From Candidatus Woykebacteria bacterium RBG_13_40_15 (GTDB lineage: Bacteria > Patescibacteria > Microgenomatia > Woykebacterales > RBG-16-39-9b): a stretch of 20,171 bases of DNA. Below the pieces are notes generated by a model, which was not told where the DNA came from, did no database searches, and was given only the letters and a program-made list of their open reading frames with translations. Positions 9,814 through 19,077 of this stretch are shown piece after piece; position 1 is the first letter of the stretch, and every line of letters begins with the position of its first letter. The stretch is from NCBI GenBank assembly GCA_001816655.1, contig MHCP01000032.1:1-20171 (forward strand), written 5' to 3'. Made by a program: the position numbers and the translations under genes.

Positions 9814-9936
9814 TAATAGTATCCGGTTAATTGATAGCTTGCTATCCGTTGCTGGATCAAAACGAAGAGGAGCCGAACCTAAATTTAAGTGGTTCTAGGC
9901 CGCAGACACTCACGTTTGCAGGTCAAGTCACCCCGC

Positions 9937-9952
9937 TCCGCCAGCTGGCGGA
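9937..9952 (+). repeat. 16-bp palindrome, copy 1 (16S trailer)
   Basis: TCCGCCAGCTGGCGGA is a perfect palindrome lying between the 16S 3' end and the processing stem. The same 16 bases plus the following T recur inside the 23S gene at 11867. The rest of 9814-9975 is non-coding precursor trailer. Confidence 0.7.
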
Positions 9953-9975
9953 TTTTGCGGGAAGAACGTTTCAAA

Positions 9976-10001
9976 TTCCTACTACATTTTCGGTTGTTAA
10001 A
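9976..10001 (+). other. 16S precursor processing stem, 3' strand
   Basis: An exact 26-base reverse complement of 8064-8089, located about 160 bases past the 16S 3' end and immediately before the terminator. It defines the limits of the 16S precursor. Confidence 0.85.
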
Positions 10002-10005
10002 TAAA

Positions 10006-10036
10006 AGAAAAGGCCTTTGCGGGCCTTTCTTTTTTA
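10006..10036. terminator. Terminator of the 16S unit, probably bidirectional
   Basis: AAAGGCC and GGCCTTTC (stem around 10009-10029) form a stem followed by a run of T on the plus strand. The A-rich left flank gives a U-tract on the minus strand, so it probably also ends the convergent phosphoribosyltransferase transcript, whose stop codon is at 10048. Confidence 0.8.
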
Positions 10037-10047
10037 TGTTCGTATTC

Positions 10048-10614
10048 CTAGTCTGTAGTTCCAGCAATAAGAAATTTGATTGGGAGGGAATATTTTTTCG
10101 CTAACCTTTTGTAATTATCTCCCTTTGCGTATATTAATTGGACACCAATAGGCTTAACATCAATCGATACTAGTGTGTCTAATATTGTTTCGATTGTCCC
10201 CCCAGTACTTATTACATCATCAATTACCAATACGTGATCGTTTCTCTGAAAGTGGTTGAAATACAAATTTTGCTGGTAGTAACCTGTTTTCCTACGTACT
10301 TCCAGTTCTGCGGATTCATAGGATGGTTGTGAGCGGAGAATGTTAATTGTTTTACTAAGCTTCAAAGCTGTAATTCCTCCCCAAATATGTCCCCCTGGTT
10401 CAGGAGAAACTATGTAATCAAATTTAGTAAAGTTTTTAAGTATCGAATTAGCTATTCCTTCAGTTACTTCTTTGAGTAAGGCGGAATTAAGTTTAGTGCC
10501 TCTTTCGCCAAAAGGGAGGGTCTTGAATTTGTATGTTTTGGAGCCAGGCTGAGGGAGATCTATTGTTTTAGCAGATTGAATTGCTTTTGTTAGTTCTGGG
10601 AACTCTTTATTCAT
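10048..10614 (-). CDS. Purine-type phosphoribosyltransferase (adenine PRTase-like)
   Basis: This is a 188-residue type I phosphoribosyltransferase. The PRPP-binding signature VLVIDDVISTGGT is at residues 128-140, with the two acidic residues followed by the glycine-rich phosphate loop. Upstream, YIVSPEPGGHIWGGITALKL (67-86) matches the segment of Apt/Xpt-like enzymes that begins the core fold, and the basic stretch EVRRKTG comes before the flexible loop. Such enzymes join a free purine base to PRPP to give the nucleotide (base salvage); which base cannot be told from sequence. The gene lies on the minus strand, between the 16S terminator and tRNA-Ile. Its ATG is 31 nt after the tRNA 3' end with no Shine-Dalgarno sequence, and no separate promoter is seen, so it is probably transcribed with the tRNA. 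Confidence 0.85.
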   Translation of the reverse strand: MNKEFPELTKAIQSAKTIDLPQPGSKTYKFKTLPFGERGTKLNSALLKEVTEGIANSILKNFTKFDYIVSPEPGGHIWGGITALKLSKTINILRSQPSYESAELEVRRKTGYYQQNLYFNHFQRNDHVLVIDDVISTGGTIETILDTLVSIDVKPIGVQLIYAKGDNYKRLAKKYSLPIKFLIAGTTD

Positions 10615-10645
10615 AAGTTATTAAGGGTGGTTTTCTTAGTAACCA

Positions 10646-10722
10646 TGGTGGGCACACTTGGATTCGAACCAAGGACCTCGGCTTTATCAGAGCCGCGCTC
10701 TAACCAACTGAGCTATATGCCC
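10646..10722 (-). tRNA. tRNA-Ile (GAT anticodon)
   Basis: Read on the minus strand this 77-nt sequence has a 7-bp acceptor stem (GGGCATA/TGTGCCC, one G-U), D arm AGCTCAGTTGGTTAGAGC, anticodon GAT at 10686-10688, T arm with GGTTCGAATCC and an encoded CCA. In most bacteria tRNA-Ile(GAT) sits between 16S and 23S on the rRNA strand; here it is in that place but inverted. Confidence 0.97.
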
Positions 10723-10734
10723 CAAAGTGAACCT

Positions 10735-10763
10735 ATTCTACCAAACCTACTAACTTTTGTCTA
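10735..10763 (-). promoter_or_regulatory. Promoter of tRNA-Ile / phosphoribosyltransferase unit
   Basis: On the minus strand TAGACA (10758-10763), a 17-bp spacer and extended TGG-TAGAAT (10735-10740) lie just upstream of the tRNA. It diverges from the promoter of the tRNA-Ala/23S unit 50 bases away. Confidence 0.7.
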
Positions 10764-10812
10764 TCAAGCTAGCAAACACCCTTCCTTATTGATAAAACAT
10801 TTCAATTAAGCC

Positions 10813-10841
10813 TTGACGGAAGAGCGTTTTGGTGCTATATT
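10813..10841 (+). promoter_or_regulatory. Promoter of the tRNA-Ala / 23S / 5S unit
   Basis: TTGACG (10813-10818), a 17-bp spacer and an extended TGC-TATATT (hexamer 10836-10841) form a strong promoter with expected start near 10848. It makes 23S transcription independent of 16S. Confidence 0.8.
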
Positions 10842-10847
10842 GGGGCC

Positions 10848-11019
10848 GATGATGCAAAAGGAAAGCATCTGAGGGACATTTAAGTAAAAGAAATATGCGA
10901 AAATCCAAAAAATTAAATCAACTAGAGAAATCTTCTTTCTTTACTTAATTTTCCCCTCTAGACTTAACACAACTTAAAAGTTAGAATTTAGCGGTTTCGT
11001 TGTTTAATTGTGGGATCAT
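10848..11019 (+). other. Leader of the tRNA-Ala / 23S transcript
   Basis: Non-coding leader of about 170 nt. It holds a GATGC/GCATC hairpin (10853-10871 area) and a longer inverted pair, TTAAGTAAAAGAAA with TTTCTTTACTTAA (about 10880-10948). A possible 17-codon frame (ATG 10895 to TAA 10948; MRKSKKLNQLEKSSFFT) lies between and over these arms, but it has no ribosome-binding site and I do not call it a gene. Confidence 0.45.
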
Positions 11020-11096
11020 GGGCCTGTGGCTCAGCTGGTTAGAGCACCTCATTTGCAATGAGGAGGTCGGCGGTTCAAGTCCGCCCAGGTCCACCA
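11020..11096 (+). tRNA. tRNA-Ala (TGC anticodon)
   Basis: A 77-nt cloverleaf: acceptor GGGCCTG/CAGGTCC with one G-U, D arm GGCTCAGCTGGTTAGAGC, anticodon TGC at 11054-11056, T arm GGTTCAAGTCC, encoded CCA. It is the first gene of the 23S unit, the usual place for tRNA-Ala(TGC) in rRNA operons. Confidence 0.97.
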
Positions 11097-11172
11097 TTCG
11101 ACTCACTTTGTTCGCTCATGGCCTTTGGCCAGGAAATGTAGAATAGTCGAATGTCCTGAGCGAAGTCGAAGG
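11095..11172 (+). repeat. Inverted-repeat element between tRNA-Ala and 23S
   Basis: CATTCGACT (11095-11103, overlapping the tRNA CCA) is inverted as AGTCGAATG (11145-11153). Between them is a GGCC-TTT-GGCC hairpin. The right end continues with TGTCCTGAGCGAAGTCGAAGG (11152-11172), and the left arm carries a diverged inverted copy (TTCGACT...TTCGCTCA). It resembles a small mobile or dispersed palindromic repeat. Confidence 0.55.
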
Positions 11173-11181
11173 CCGAAATTT

Positions 11182-11205
11182 TGCACCTTAAAAATTGGAT
11201 AGAAG
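11182..11205 (+). other. 23S precursor processing stem, 5' strand
   Basis: This 24-base segment pairs with 14369-14392 at 22 of 24 positions, enclosing the 23S gene. It is the expected RNase III-type stem of the 23S precursor. Confidence 0.8.
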
Positions 11206-11206
11206 A

Positions 11207-11281
11207 AAATCTGACAAGCTGGTTTCTCGAAAGAAAGCAGTAAATAAGACTTAACCAGACTTGTTTCCAGTTGTCAGATTT
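11207..11281 (+). other. Hairpin directly before mature 23S
   Basis: AAATCTGACAA (11207-11217) pairs perfectly with TTGTCAGATTT (11271-11281), helped by CTGG/CCAG just inside. It lies between the processing stem and the mature 5' end and may guide 5' maturation. Confidence 0.6.
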
Positions 11282-11282
11282 A

Positions 11283-14277
<2,995 letters not shown>

Positions 14278-14368
14278 AGGATCTTCAAAGATCTGCGAGA
14301 ACTACACTACTATTTAAATCGATTGTTTAAATAGCGTTCCGTTCTCTAAGATCGTTTCAGATCTAAAA
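14278..14368 (+). other. Structured trailer after 23S
   Basis: Nested stems follow the mature 23S end: GAGAAC (14297-14302) with GTTCTC (14341-14346), enclosing TATTTAAA (14311-14318) with TTTAAATA (14326-14333). A small GATCTT/AGATC-type hairpin comes before them. These lie inside the 23S processing stem. Confidence 0.55.
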
Positions 14369-14392
14369 CTTCTATCCAATTTTTAGTGTGCA
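14369..14392 (+). other. 23S precursor processing stem, 3' strand
   Basis: Partner of 11182-11205 (22 of 24 positions paired). Confidence 0.8.
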
Positions 14393-14580
14393 ATTCGAAT
14401 TAAGAATTAATAATGAAGAGTGCAGAATTAAAATTATTTTTCGAACTTTAAAAAATAAAATAAAATACTTATCTGACAACCAATTACTGATTTATTAGCA
14501 ATCAAAAGTATTTGTTGATAACGGTTTTAGATAGGAGTAAGAATTCCTAACTCTAAATTTTGAATTCTTAATTCTGTCTA
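14393..14580 (+). repeat. 23S-5S spacer with GAATTAAGAATTA-like word repeats
   Basis: This stretch carries no gene. Its left part has GAATTAAGAATTAATAATGAA and CAGAATTAAAATT. Its right end has AATTTTGAATTCTTAATTCTG, the inverse of the same words, so the spacer can fold on itself and bring 23S and 5S together. Confidence 0.55.
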
Positions 14581-14581
14581 A

Positions 14582-14691
14582 GGCTGTTAGAGCGGAGCGG
14601 CTCCACCCCTTACCATCCCGAACAGGGTCGTGAAACGTTCCAGCGGAGACGATACTTAAGCCACAAGGCTTCGGGAAAATATCTCACAGCT
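14582..14691 (+). rRNA. rrf: 5S ribosomal RNA
   Basis: About 110 nt with terminal helix GGCTGT/ACAGCT. The conserved loop region has CTCCACCCCTTACCATCCCGAACAGG, where CCATCCCGAACA is diagnostic, then GTGAAACGTTCCAGCG. The ends are approximate. It is last in the 23S unit, about 10 nt before the terminator. Confidence 0.93.
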
Positions 14692-14704
14692 GTAATTTTG
14701 AAAA

Positions 14705-14734
14705 GCCCCGATTAAAAACCGGGGCCTTTCTTTT
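14705..14734 (+). terminator. Terminator of the tRNA-Ala/23S/5S unit
   Basis: GCCCCG (14705-14710), an A-rich loop and CGGGGC (14720-14725) followed by CTTTCTTTT form a strong intrinsic terminator immediately after 5S. Confidence 0.85.
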
Positions 14735-14744
14735 GGCAAGAATG

Positions 14745-14794
14745 ATAATTATAACCCATAATTATTTGACTTTTTATGATTTGTCTGCTAGAGT
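14745..14794 (+). promoter_or_regulatory. Promoter with adjoining operator-like palindrome
   Basis: TTGACT (14766-14771), a 17-bp spacer and extended TGC-TAGAGT (14789-14794) form the promoter of the gene at 14829, with expected start near 14801. Two copies of the palindrome ATAATTAT (14745-14752 and 14758-14765), five bases apart, end exactly at the -35, a typical place for a repressor or activator site. Confidence 0.6.
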
Positions 14795-14828
14795 TAGCTA
14801 CAAATTTTTCTAGAAAGGAGACGGTTGG

Positions 14829-15215
14829 GTGGCAACACTTGTTGGCCGCTGGCAAGCCCAAGGTTGTATCTCTTTTCCGTACGAAGATGGGGTGATTGAA
14901 AGCACGTTTAGGCGTCTGGGATATAGAGATACTCTTTATGCGATGATTAACCAAAATCATCATCCTGAAATTGGATCTTATACAGTCGATTGGGCGAGGC
15001 CGATAGATGAGTCGGTAGGTAGGTATCCGCGGTTCCATTTGGAAATCTGCAAAGTGGGTCTGTTAGGGAACAAAGGTTCGGGTTTGGTTATGGTGGAGAT
15101 TAGAGTACACGTCGATGAAAGACCCCATGTTACACCCAAGACTGAATCCGCAGGCCTGACCTGTTTGCGGGAAGTGGAGAGGATTGAAAAAGAATACCCG
15201 AAGCTGGCGAATTGA
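14829..15215 (+). CDS. Unrecognised 128-residue soluble protein
   Basis: I do not recognise a family. The protein has no signal peptide or membrane segment and is of mixed composition. Notable parts are a His/Asn patch (NQNHHPEIGSY), a central stretch WARPIDESVGRYPRFHLEICKVG and a helical C-terminus (LREVERIEKEYPKLAN). The GTG start is chosen because AAAGGAG (14814-14820) lies eight bases upstream, one of the best ribosome-binding sites in the window. It has its own promoter and terminator and is thus a single-gene unit placed directly after the rRNA locus. The clean expression signals argue that it is real and well expressed; its function is unknown. Confidence 0.75.
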   Translation: MATLVGRWQAQGCISFPYEDGVIESTFRRLGYRDTLYAMINQNHHPEIGSYTVDWARPIDESVGRYPRFHLEICKVGLLGNKGSGLVMVEIRVHVDERPHVTPKTESAGLTCLREVERIEKEYPKLAN

Positions 15216-15250
15216 GAACCACCAAAGCGAAAGCCTGGTGGTTCTTCATT
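15216..15250 (+). terminator. Terminator after the 14829 gene
   Basis: GAACCACC (15216-15223) and GGTGGTTC (15237-15244) form a perfect 8-bp stem followed by a T-rich stretch, starting right at the stop codon. Confidence 0.8.
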
Positions 15251-15259
15251 TATATTGTG

Positions 15260-15323
15260 TTGCATTTGATTTATTTCTTCATATATAATCCGCTTTGCGT
15301 ATTGTTTCTCTTCGAGATATAAT
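15260..15323 (+). promoter_or_regulatory. Two upstream promoter candidates of rpsA
   Basis: TTGCAT (15260-15265) with TATAAT (15284-15289, spacer 18), and TTGCGT (15295-15300) with TATAAT (15318-15323, spacer 17). Both have perfect -10 boxes. With the promoter at 15393 they would form a tandem array. The region between contains the small hairpin CTCCGATTCAATCGGAG (15351-15367). Confidence 0.5.
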
Positions 15324-15392
15324 AGAGCGCTTCGCGCCCTGCGTCGTTTCCTCCGATTCAATCGGAGTTCACTCCTACCGCAAGATCAGATC

Positions 15393-15421
15393 TTGCTAAT
15401 TATTTCTCCACCGAATATAAT
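15393..15421 (+). promoter_or_regulatory. Proximal promoter of rpsA-clpC
   Basis: TTGCTA (15393-15398), a 17-bp spacer and a perfect TATAAT (15416-15421). Expected start about 15428, giving a leader of about 38 nt with the ribosome-binding site AAAGGA at 15450-15455. Confidence 0.65.
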
Positions 15422-15465
15422 GAGCAGCGTTATTGGTAGAACCAAACGGAAAGGATTTTAAATTT

Positions 15466-16584
15466 ATGTTTAAAAAAGAAGAGGACGCTTCTGGCTCGAA
15501 GATGCAAGAGCTCCTCGAAAAAAATAGCATTACCCCGCGTCTCCTAACAAAGGGAGAAAAAATTGAAGGGAAAGTTTTGACGAGATTATTAGACAGCCTT
15601 TTAGTGGATCTCGGTGCAAAAGCTGAAGGGGTAATTCCACTGAAGGAACTGGAAGATTTAGAGTCCCAACCAAAAGAAGGCGACAAAATTGTAGCTATAG
15701 TTTCTCAGACAGAAAATGATTCGGGGCTTACCATCCTTACACTAAAGAAAGGTCAAAAAGAAAAAGTCTGGGAGACTTTGCAAGAAGCTTCAGATAAAGG
15801 GGATGTTGTGGATGTAAAAGGGGTCGAGTCAAATAGAGGTGGACTAATAGTCGATTATAATGGGTTGCGTGGGTTTATACCTTCAGCCCATCTTACAACT
15901 TCAGCAAGAGAGGCTATTGGTAAAAAGATTTCAGTCAAAGTACTTGAAGCTAACAAAAACTTTAATCGACTAGTTTTTTCGGAAAAAGAAGTTGCTGGGG
16001 AGATTGCTCCAAAAATAGATCTCCCTTTCAAGATTGATGATGTGCTGACCGTTACTATTTCAAAAATTTTGCCTTTTGGCCTTCTTGTCGCTCTAACCGG
16101 TGGGTCAGAAGGTTTGATCCACATTAGCGAGATTTCTTGGACGAGAGTAGAAAATATTACTGAAAACTACAAAACTGGACAGGAAATAAAAGCAAAAGTT
16201 ATTTCAATTGATCCTGCAACCGGTAGAATCAACCTCTCGATTAAGCAATTGGAAGAGGACCCTTGGCAGAAAGCAGCCAAAAAATACAAAGTTGGCGAAA
16301 CTTTCGAAAAGAAAGTATCGCGCCTAACGAGCTACGGGGCGTTCGTAGAATTAGAAAAAGGTATTGAGGGGTTACTCCATTCATCCAAAATACCTTATGG
16401 TAGGGATCTAAAAATCGGGGATACCTTAAAAGTCTCGATTGATTTATTCGATACCGAGCAGAGAAGGGTTGCTCTCCGGCTTGCTTCAGAAGAGGCTGCA
16501 GCGAGTAATAAAAAAGAGGAAAAAGAAGCCGCGAAGATAAAAGAAGAAAAAACGGCTAAAAAAGAAAAGGCTAAAAAGGAATAG
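15466..16584 (+). CDS. rpsA: Ribosomal protein S1 (four S1 RNA-binding domains)
   Basis: S1 binds mRNA on the 30S subunit and helps initiation on structured or weak leaders. From ATG 15466 the protein has 372 residues with four OB-fold S1 domains. They begin near residue 28 (GEKIEGKVL), 111 (GDVVDVKGV), 187 (FKIDDVLTV) and 275 (KVGETFEKKV). Domains 3 and 4 are most canonical, with the phenylalanine-glycine core (FGLLVAL, YGAFVEL) and GLIHISEIS / GLLHSSKI. The C-terminal tail from about 346 is Lys/Glu/Ala-rich. Four domains instead of the six of E. coli is common outside Proteobacteria. ATG 15466 is preferred because AAAGGA lies ten bases upstream; an in-frame TTG at 15433 has no such site. 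clpC follows after 10 nt, so the two are probably co-transcribed. Confidence 0.93.
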   Translation: MFKKEEDASGSKMQELLEKNSITPRLLTKGEKIEGKVLTRLLDSLLVDLGAKAEGVIPLKELEDLESQPKEGDKIVAIVSQTENDSGLTILTLKKGQKEKVWETLQEASDKGDVVDVKGVESNRGGLIVDYNGLRGFIPSAHLTTSAREAIGKKISVKVLEANKNFNRLVFSEKEVAGEIAPKIDLPFKIDDVLTVTISKILPFGLLVALTGGSEGLIHISEISWTRVENITENYKTGQEIKAKVISIDPATGRINLSIKQLEEDPWQKAAKKYKVGETFEKKVSRLTSYGAFVELEKGIEGLLHSSKIPYGRDLKIGDTLKVSIDLFDTEQRRVALRLASEEAAASNKKEEKEAAKIKEEKTAKKEKAKKE

Positions 16585-16594
16585 CTTTTCTCAA

Positions 16595-19000
16595 ATGTCG
16601 AAAAAATTAGTCGAGAAATTTACTGAAAAAGCAAAAACCGTTCTTAGCAGTTCTTCACATCAAGCAAAACAGCTTGATAGTAGTGTTATAGATACTGAGC
16701 ATATTCTTCTGGCCATTCTGGAAAATGAATCCTGCGTAGCCTACAAAATCATCACATCTTTTCAAGTAAATCTAGAAAAAATAAAAGAATCAACACTTAA
16801 TTCTGTAGAGCAGGACAATACAGTTGAAAAAGGTAACGGTTTTTCAAAGAGTGCGCAAGAGGCAATCGCTCAGGCTACTTTGCAAGCTTATTTCCTTGGC
16901 AGTGCTTATGTTGGTACGGAGCATTTGCTTTATGGATTAGCTAAAACACCGCTTGGATTAGCTTACCATGTATTGCAAAGTTGGGGGATTAGTTCCGATA
17001 TGATCAAATCTAAATTGGAAAATTATTCATCAAGAACTTTACAAACCACCGTTACTCCGTTACCTACCCAGCTTTTAAATACGTACGGAAAAGACTTAAC
17101 GGCCTTGGCAAGAGCCAGAGAGCTTGATCCGATTATTGGTAGAGAAAACGAGATTGCTAGGGTTATTCAAGTTTTGGCTAGAAGAACAAAAAACAACCCT
17201 GTTTTGATTGGGGAAGCAGGGGTTGGTAAGACGGCAATTGTTGAAGGGTTAGCTCAAAAAATTGTTCAGCATAAAGTGCCCCAGAAATTTTTTAACACCA
17301 GAATTGTAAGCCTTGATATAAATTCGCTGGTAGCTGGGACTAGATTCCGAGGTGACTTTGAAGAAAGATTACTTGGGTTGCTGGAAGAAATAAAAGAAGC
17401 TAACAACATTATTATTTTTATTGATGAAATCCAAACAATTATTGGTGCGGGGAGTGCCGGGGGTACCTTGGATGCGGCAAATATCCTGAAACCAGCTTTG
17501 AGCAAAGGGGAAGTGAGTTGTATCGGCTCTACAACAGCGGATGAATATACCGAGTTTATTGAAGAAAATCCGGCGCTTGAAAGGCGCTTTCAGCCTATTT
17601 ATATTGAGGAACCAGATATAAAGAATACTATTTCAATTTTGGAAGGCTTAAAAAGACGCTACGAAGACCATCATGGAGTTCATATAGACAAAAAGGCGAT
17701 TTCAGCGGCAGCGAAACTTGCTTCTCGCTACCTAGTTGATCGCCATCTACCTGATAGCGCTATTGATCTTGTGGATGAAACTGCCAGTAGAAAAGCAGTT
17801 CATGCCACCCAACAAAACAGTAAAGCCCTACAAATAGAGGCAAAAATCGAAAACATACGTCGACGAAAAGAAGCATTACTTCGCGAAGAAGAATGGGAAC
17901 TGGCATTAAAATTAAAAGAAAAAGAAGCTGATTTTTCAAAAAATCTCGATAAATCGCTTGTTAAGCAAAAACCCCAAGATTCCAGTATGGTTGAGGAAGA
18001 AGATATTGCTTTCACCGTTTCATCGATGACTGGCATTCCAATTGAAGAAATTACCGCTTCTGAGGCAGCAAAACTACTAAATTTGGAAAAGCAGCTTGCT
18101 AAAAAAGTGGTTGGGCAAGGCCACGTTCTCAAGCAAGTCTCATCCCTGCTGCGTCGCAGCCGAGTTGGTTTGCACGATCCAAACAAACCAATTGGCAGCT
18201 TCATTTTCCTTGGAACAAGTGGGGTTGGTAAAACATTGGTTGCCCAGAGTCTAGCGGAAACTATGTTTGGCAATCCAGAAAGTTTGGTACGTTTTGATAT
18301 GAGTGAATTTTCCGAACCGCATACCGTTGCCCGTTTCATGGGGGCGCCCCCTGGTTACGTTGGTTACGAAGAAGGCGGAGAGCTTGTTGAAAAGCTTCGA
18401 CACCACCCCTACAGCGTAGTTCTTTTGGATGAAATTGAGAAAGCACACAGCGATGTGTTTAATGTTTTACTGCAGATACTTGATAATGGCCGGTTAACTG
18501 ATGGTAGGGGTAGGGAAATAAATTTTCGCAACACCATAATTATAATGACTAGCAATGTCGGGTCTCATCTGATAAAAAAAGAAGGCGAAATGGGTTTTGG
18601 CCGATCAAAACAAAGGACAGAGAGTTTCAAATACATTTCAGAAAAGTTGACCGAGGAGCTAAAAAAGCGCTTCAGAGTTGAATTTTTAAATAGGATTGAT
18701 TCGACAATTGTTTTCAAGCCGCTCGCTAAAGAGACGGTTAAAAAAATCGCTAAATTGTTGGTCAGGGAAGTCGCCGTCAGGCTCAAACAAGAACACAAGA
18801 TTGAATTGGAAGTCGCGGAACCCGTGTACGATTTTTTGGTTGAAAAAGGGTTTTCTCAAGAGTTCGGTGCTAGAGAGATGCGCCGAGTCATTACAGAACA
18901 TCTTGCCGACCCGCTTTCTGAAGGAATCCTCGCCGGCCGTTTCAAAAAAGACCAGATTGTGAAGGCAACTCTCAAAAAAGATCAAGTAGTTCTTAAATAA
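16595..19000 (+). CDS. clpC: ATP-dependent Clp protease ATP-binding subunit ClpC
   Basis: An 801-residue AAA+ unfoldase that threads substrates into the ClpP peptidase. The N-domain (residues 1-150) has the two Clp-N repeats (DTEHILLAIL, GTEHLLYGLA). AAA-1 has Walker A GEAGVGKTA (about 206-214) and Walker B IIIFIDEIQ (about 271-279). A short coiled coil with a UVR-like motif (IENIRRRKEALLREEEWELAL, about 416-436) is the ClpC-type middle domain, much shorter than in ClpB. AAA-2 has Walker A GTSGVGKT (about 540) and Walker B VVLLDEIEKAH (about 608). The loop EMGFGRS (about 664) corresponds to the ClpP-binding [LIVM]GF tripeptide, supporting ClpC rather than ClpB. The C-terminal D2-small domain is complete (FGAREMRRVI). 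No clpP or mcsAB is in the window. No terminator is visible after it. Confidence 0.95.
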   Translation: MSKKLVEKFTEKAKTVLSSSSHQAKQLDSSVIDTEHILLAILENESCVAYKIITSFQVNLEKIKESTLNSVEQDNTVEKGNGFSKSAQEAIAQATLQAYFLGSAYVGTEHLLYGLAKTPLGLAYHVLQSWGISSDMIKSKLENYSSRTLQTTVTPLPTQLLNTYGKDLTALARARELDPIIGRENEIARVIQVLARRTKNNPVLIGEAGVGKTAIVEGLAQKIVQHKVPQKFFNTRIVSLDINSLVAGTRFRGDFEERLLGLLEEIKEANNIIIFIDEIQTIIGAGSAGGTLDAANILKPALSKGEVSCIGSTTADEYTEFIEENPALERRFQPIYIEEPDIKNTISILEGLKRRYEDHHGVHIDKKAISAAAKLASRYLVDRHLPDSAIDLVDETASRKAVHATQQNSKALQIEAKIENIRRRKEALLREEEWELALKLKEKEADFSKNLDKSLVKQKPQDSSMVEEEDIAFTVSSMTGIPIEEITASEAAKLLNLEKQLAKKVVGQGHVLKQVSSLLRRSRVGLHDPNKPIGSFIFLGTSGVGKTLVAQSLAETMFGNPESLVRFDMSEFSEPHTVARFMGAPPGYVGYEEGGELVEKLRHHPYSVVLLDEIEKAHSDVFNVLLQILDNGRLTDGRGREINFRNTIIIMTSNVGSHLIKKEGEMGFGRSKQRTESFKYISEKLTEELKKRFRVEFLNRIDSTIVFKPLAKETVKKIAKLLVREVAVRLKQEHKIELEVAEPVYDFLVEKGFSQEFGAREMRRVITEHLADPLSEGILAGRFKKDQIVKATLKKDQVVLK

Positions 19001-19029
19001 AAAAGCAATCACCTACAATCAGAGCAATT

Positions 19030-19070
19030 AGGAGGTAGTCTATTGAAAATTTGATTTCAAAGGTTATAAT
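19030..19070 (+). promoter_or_regulatory. Promoter of the 19078/19331 pair, leaderless
   Basis: TTGAAA (19043-19048), a 16-bp spacer and a perfect TATAAT (19065-19070). The expected start is at or one base from the A of ATG 19078. A perfect AGGAGG (19030-19035) lies just upstream of the -35 but serves no good frame: the TTG seven bases later opens a three-codon frame ending at TGA 19052. Confidence 0.65.
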
Positions 19071-19077
19071 GATATTT

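Noticed and set aside
9889..10104. 71-codon plus-strand frame after 16S
   Set aside because: It crosses the processing stem and the terminator and overlaps the phosphoribosyltransferase 3' end.
10627..10809. 60-codon plus-strand frame starting TTG/ATG near 10627
   Set aside because: It runs antisense through tRNA-Ile and into the divergent promoter region.
14978..15361. 127-codon minus-strand frame opposite the 14829 gene and rpsA upstream region
   Set aside because: It crosses a terminator and two promoters and is antisense to a gene with a strong ribosome-binding site.
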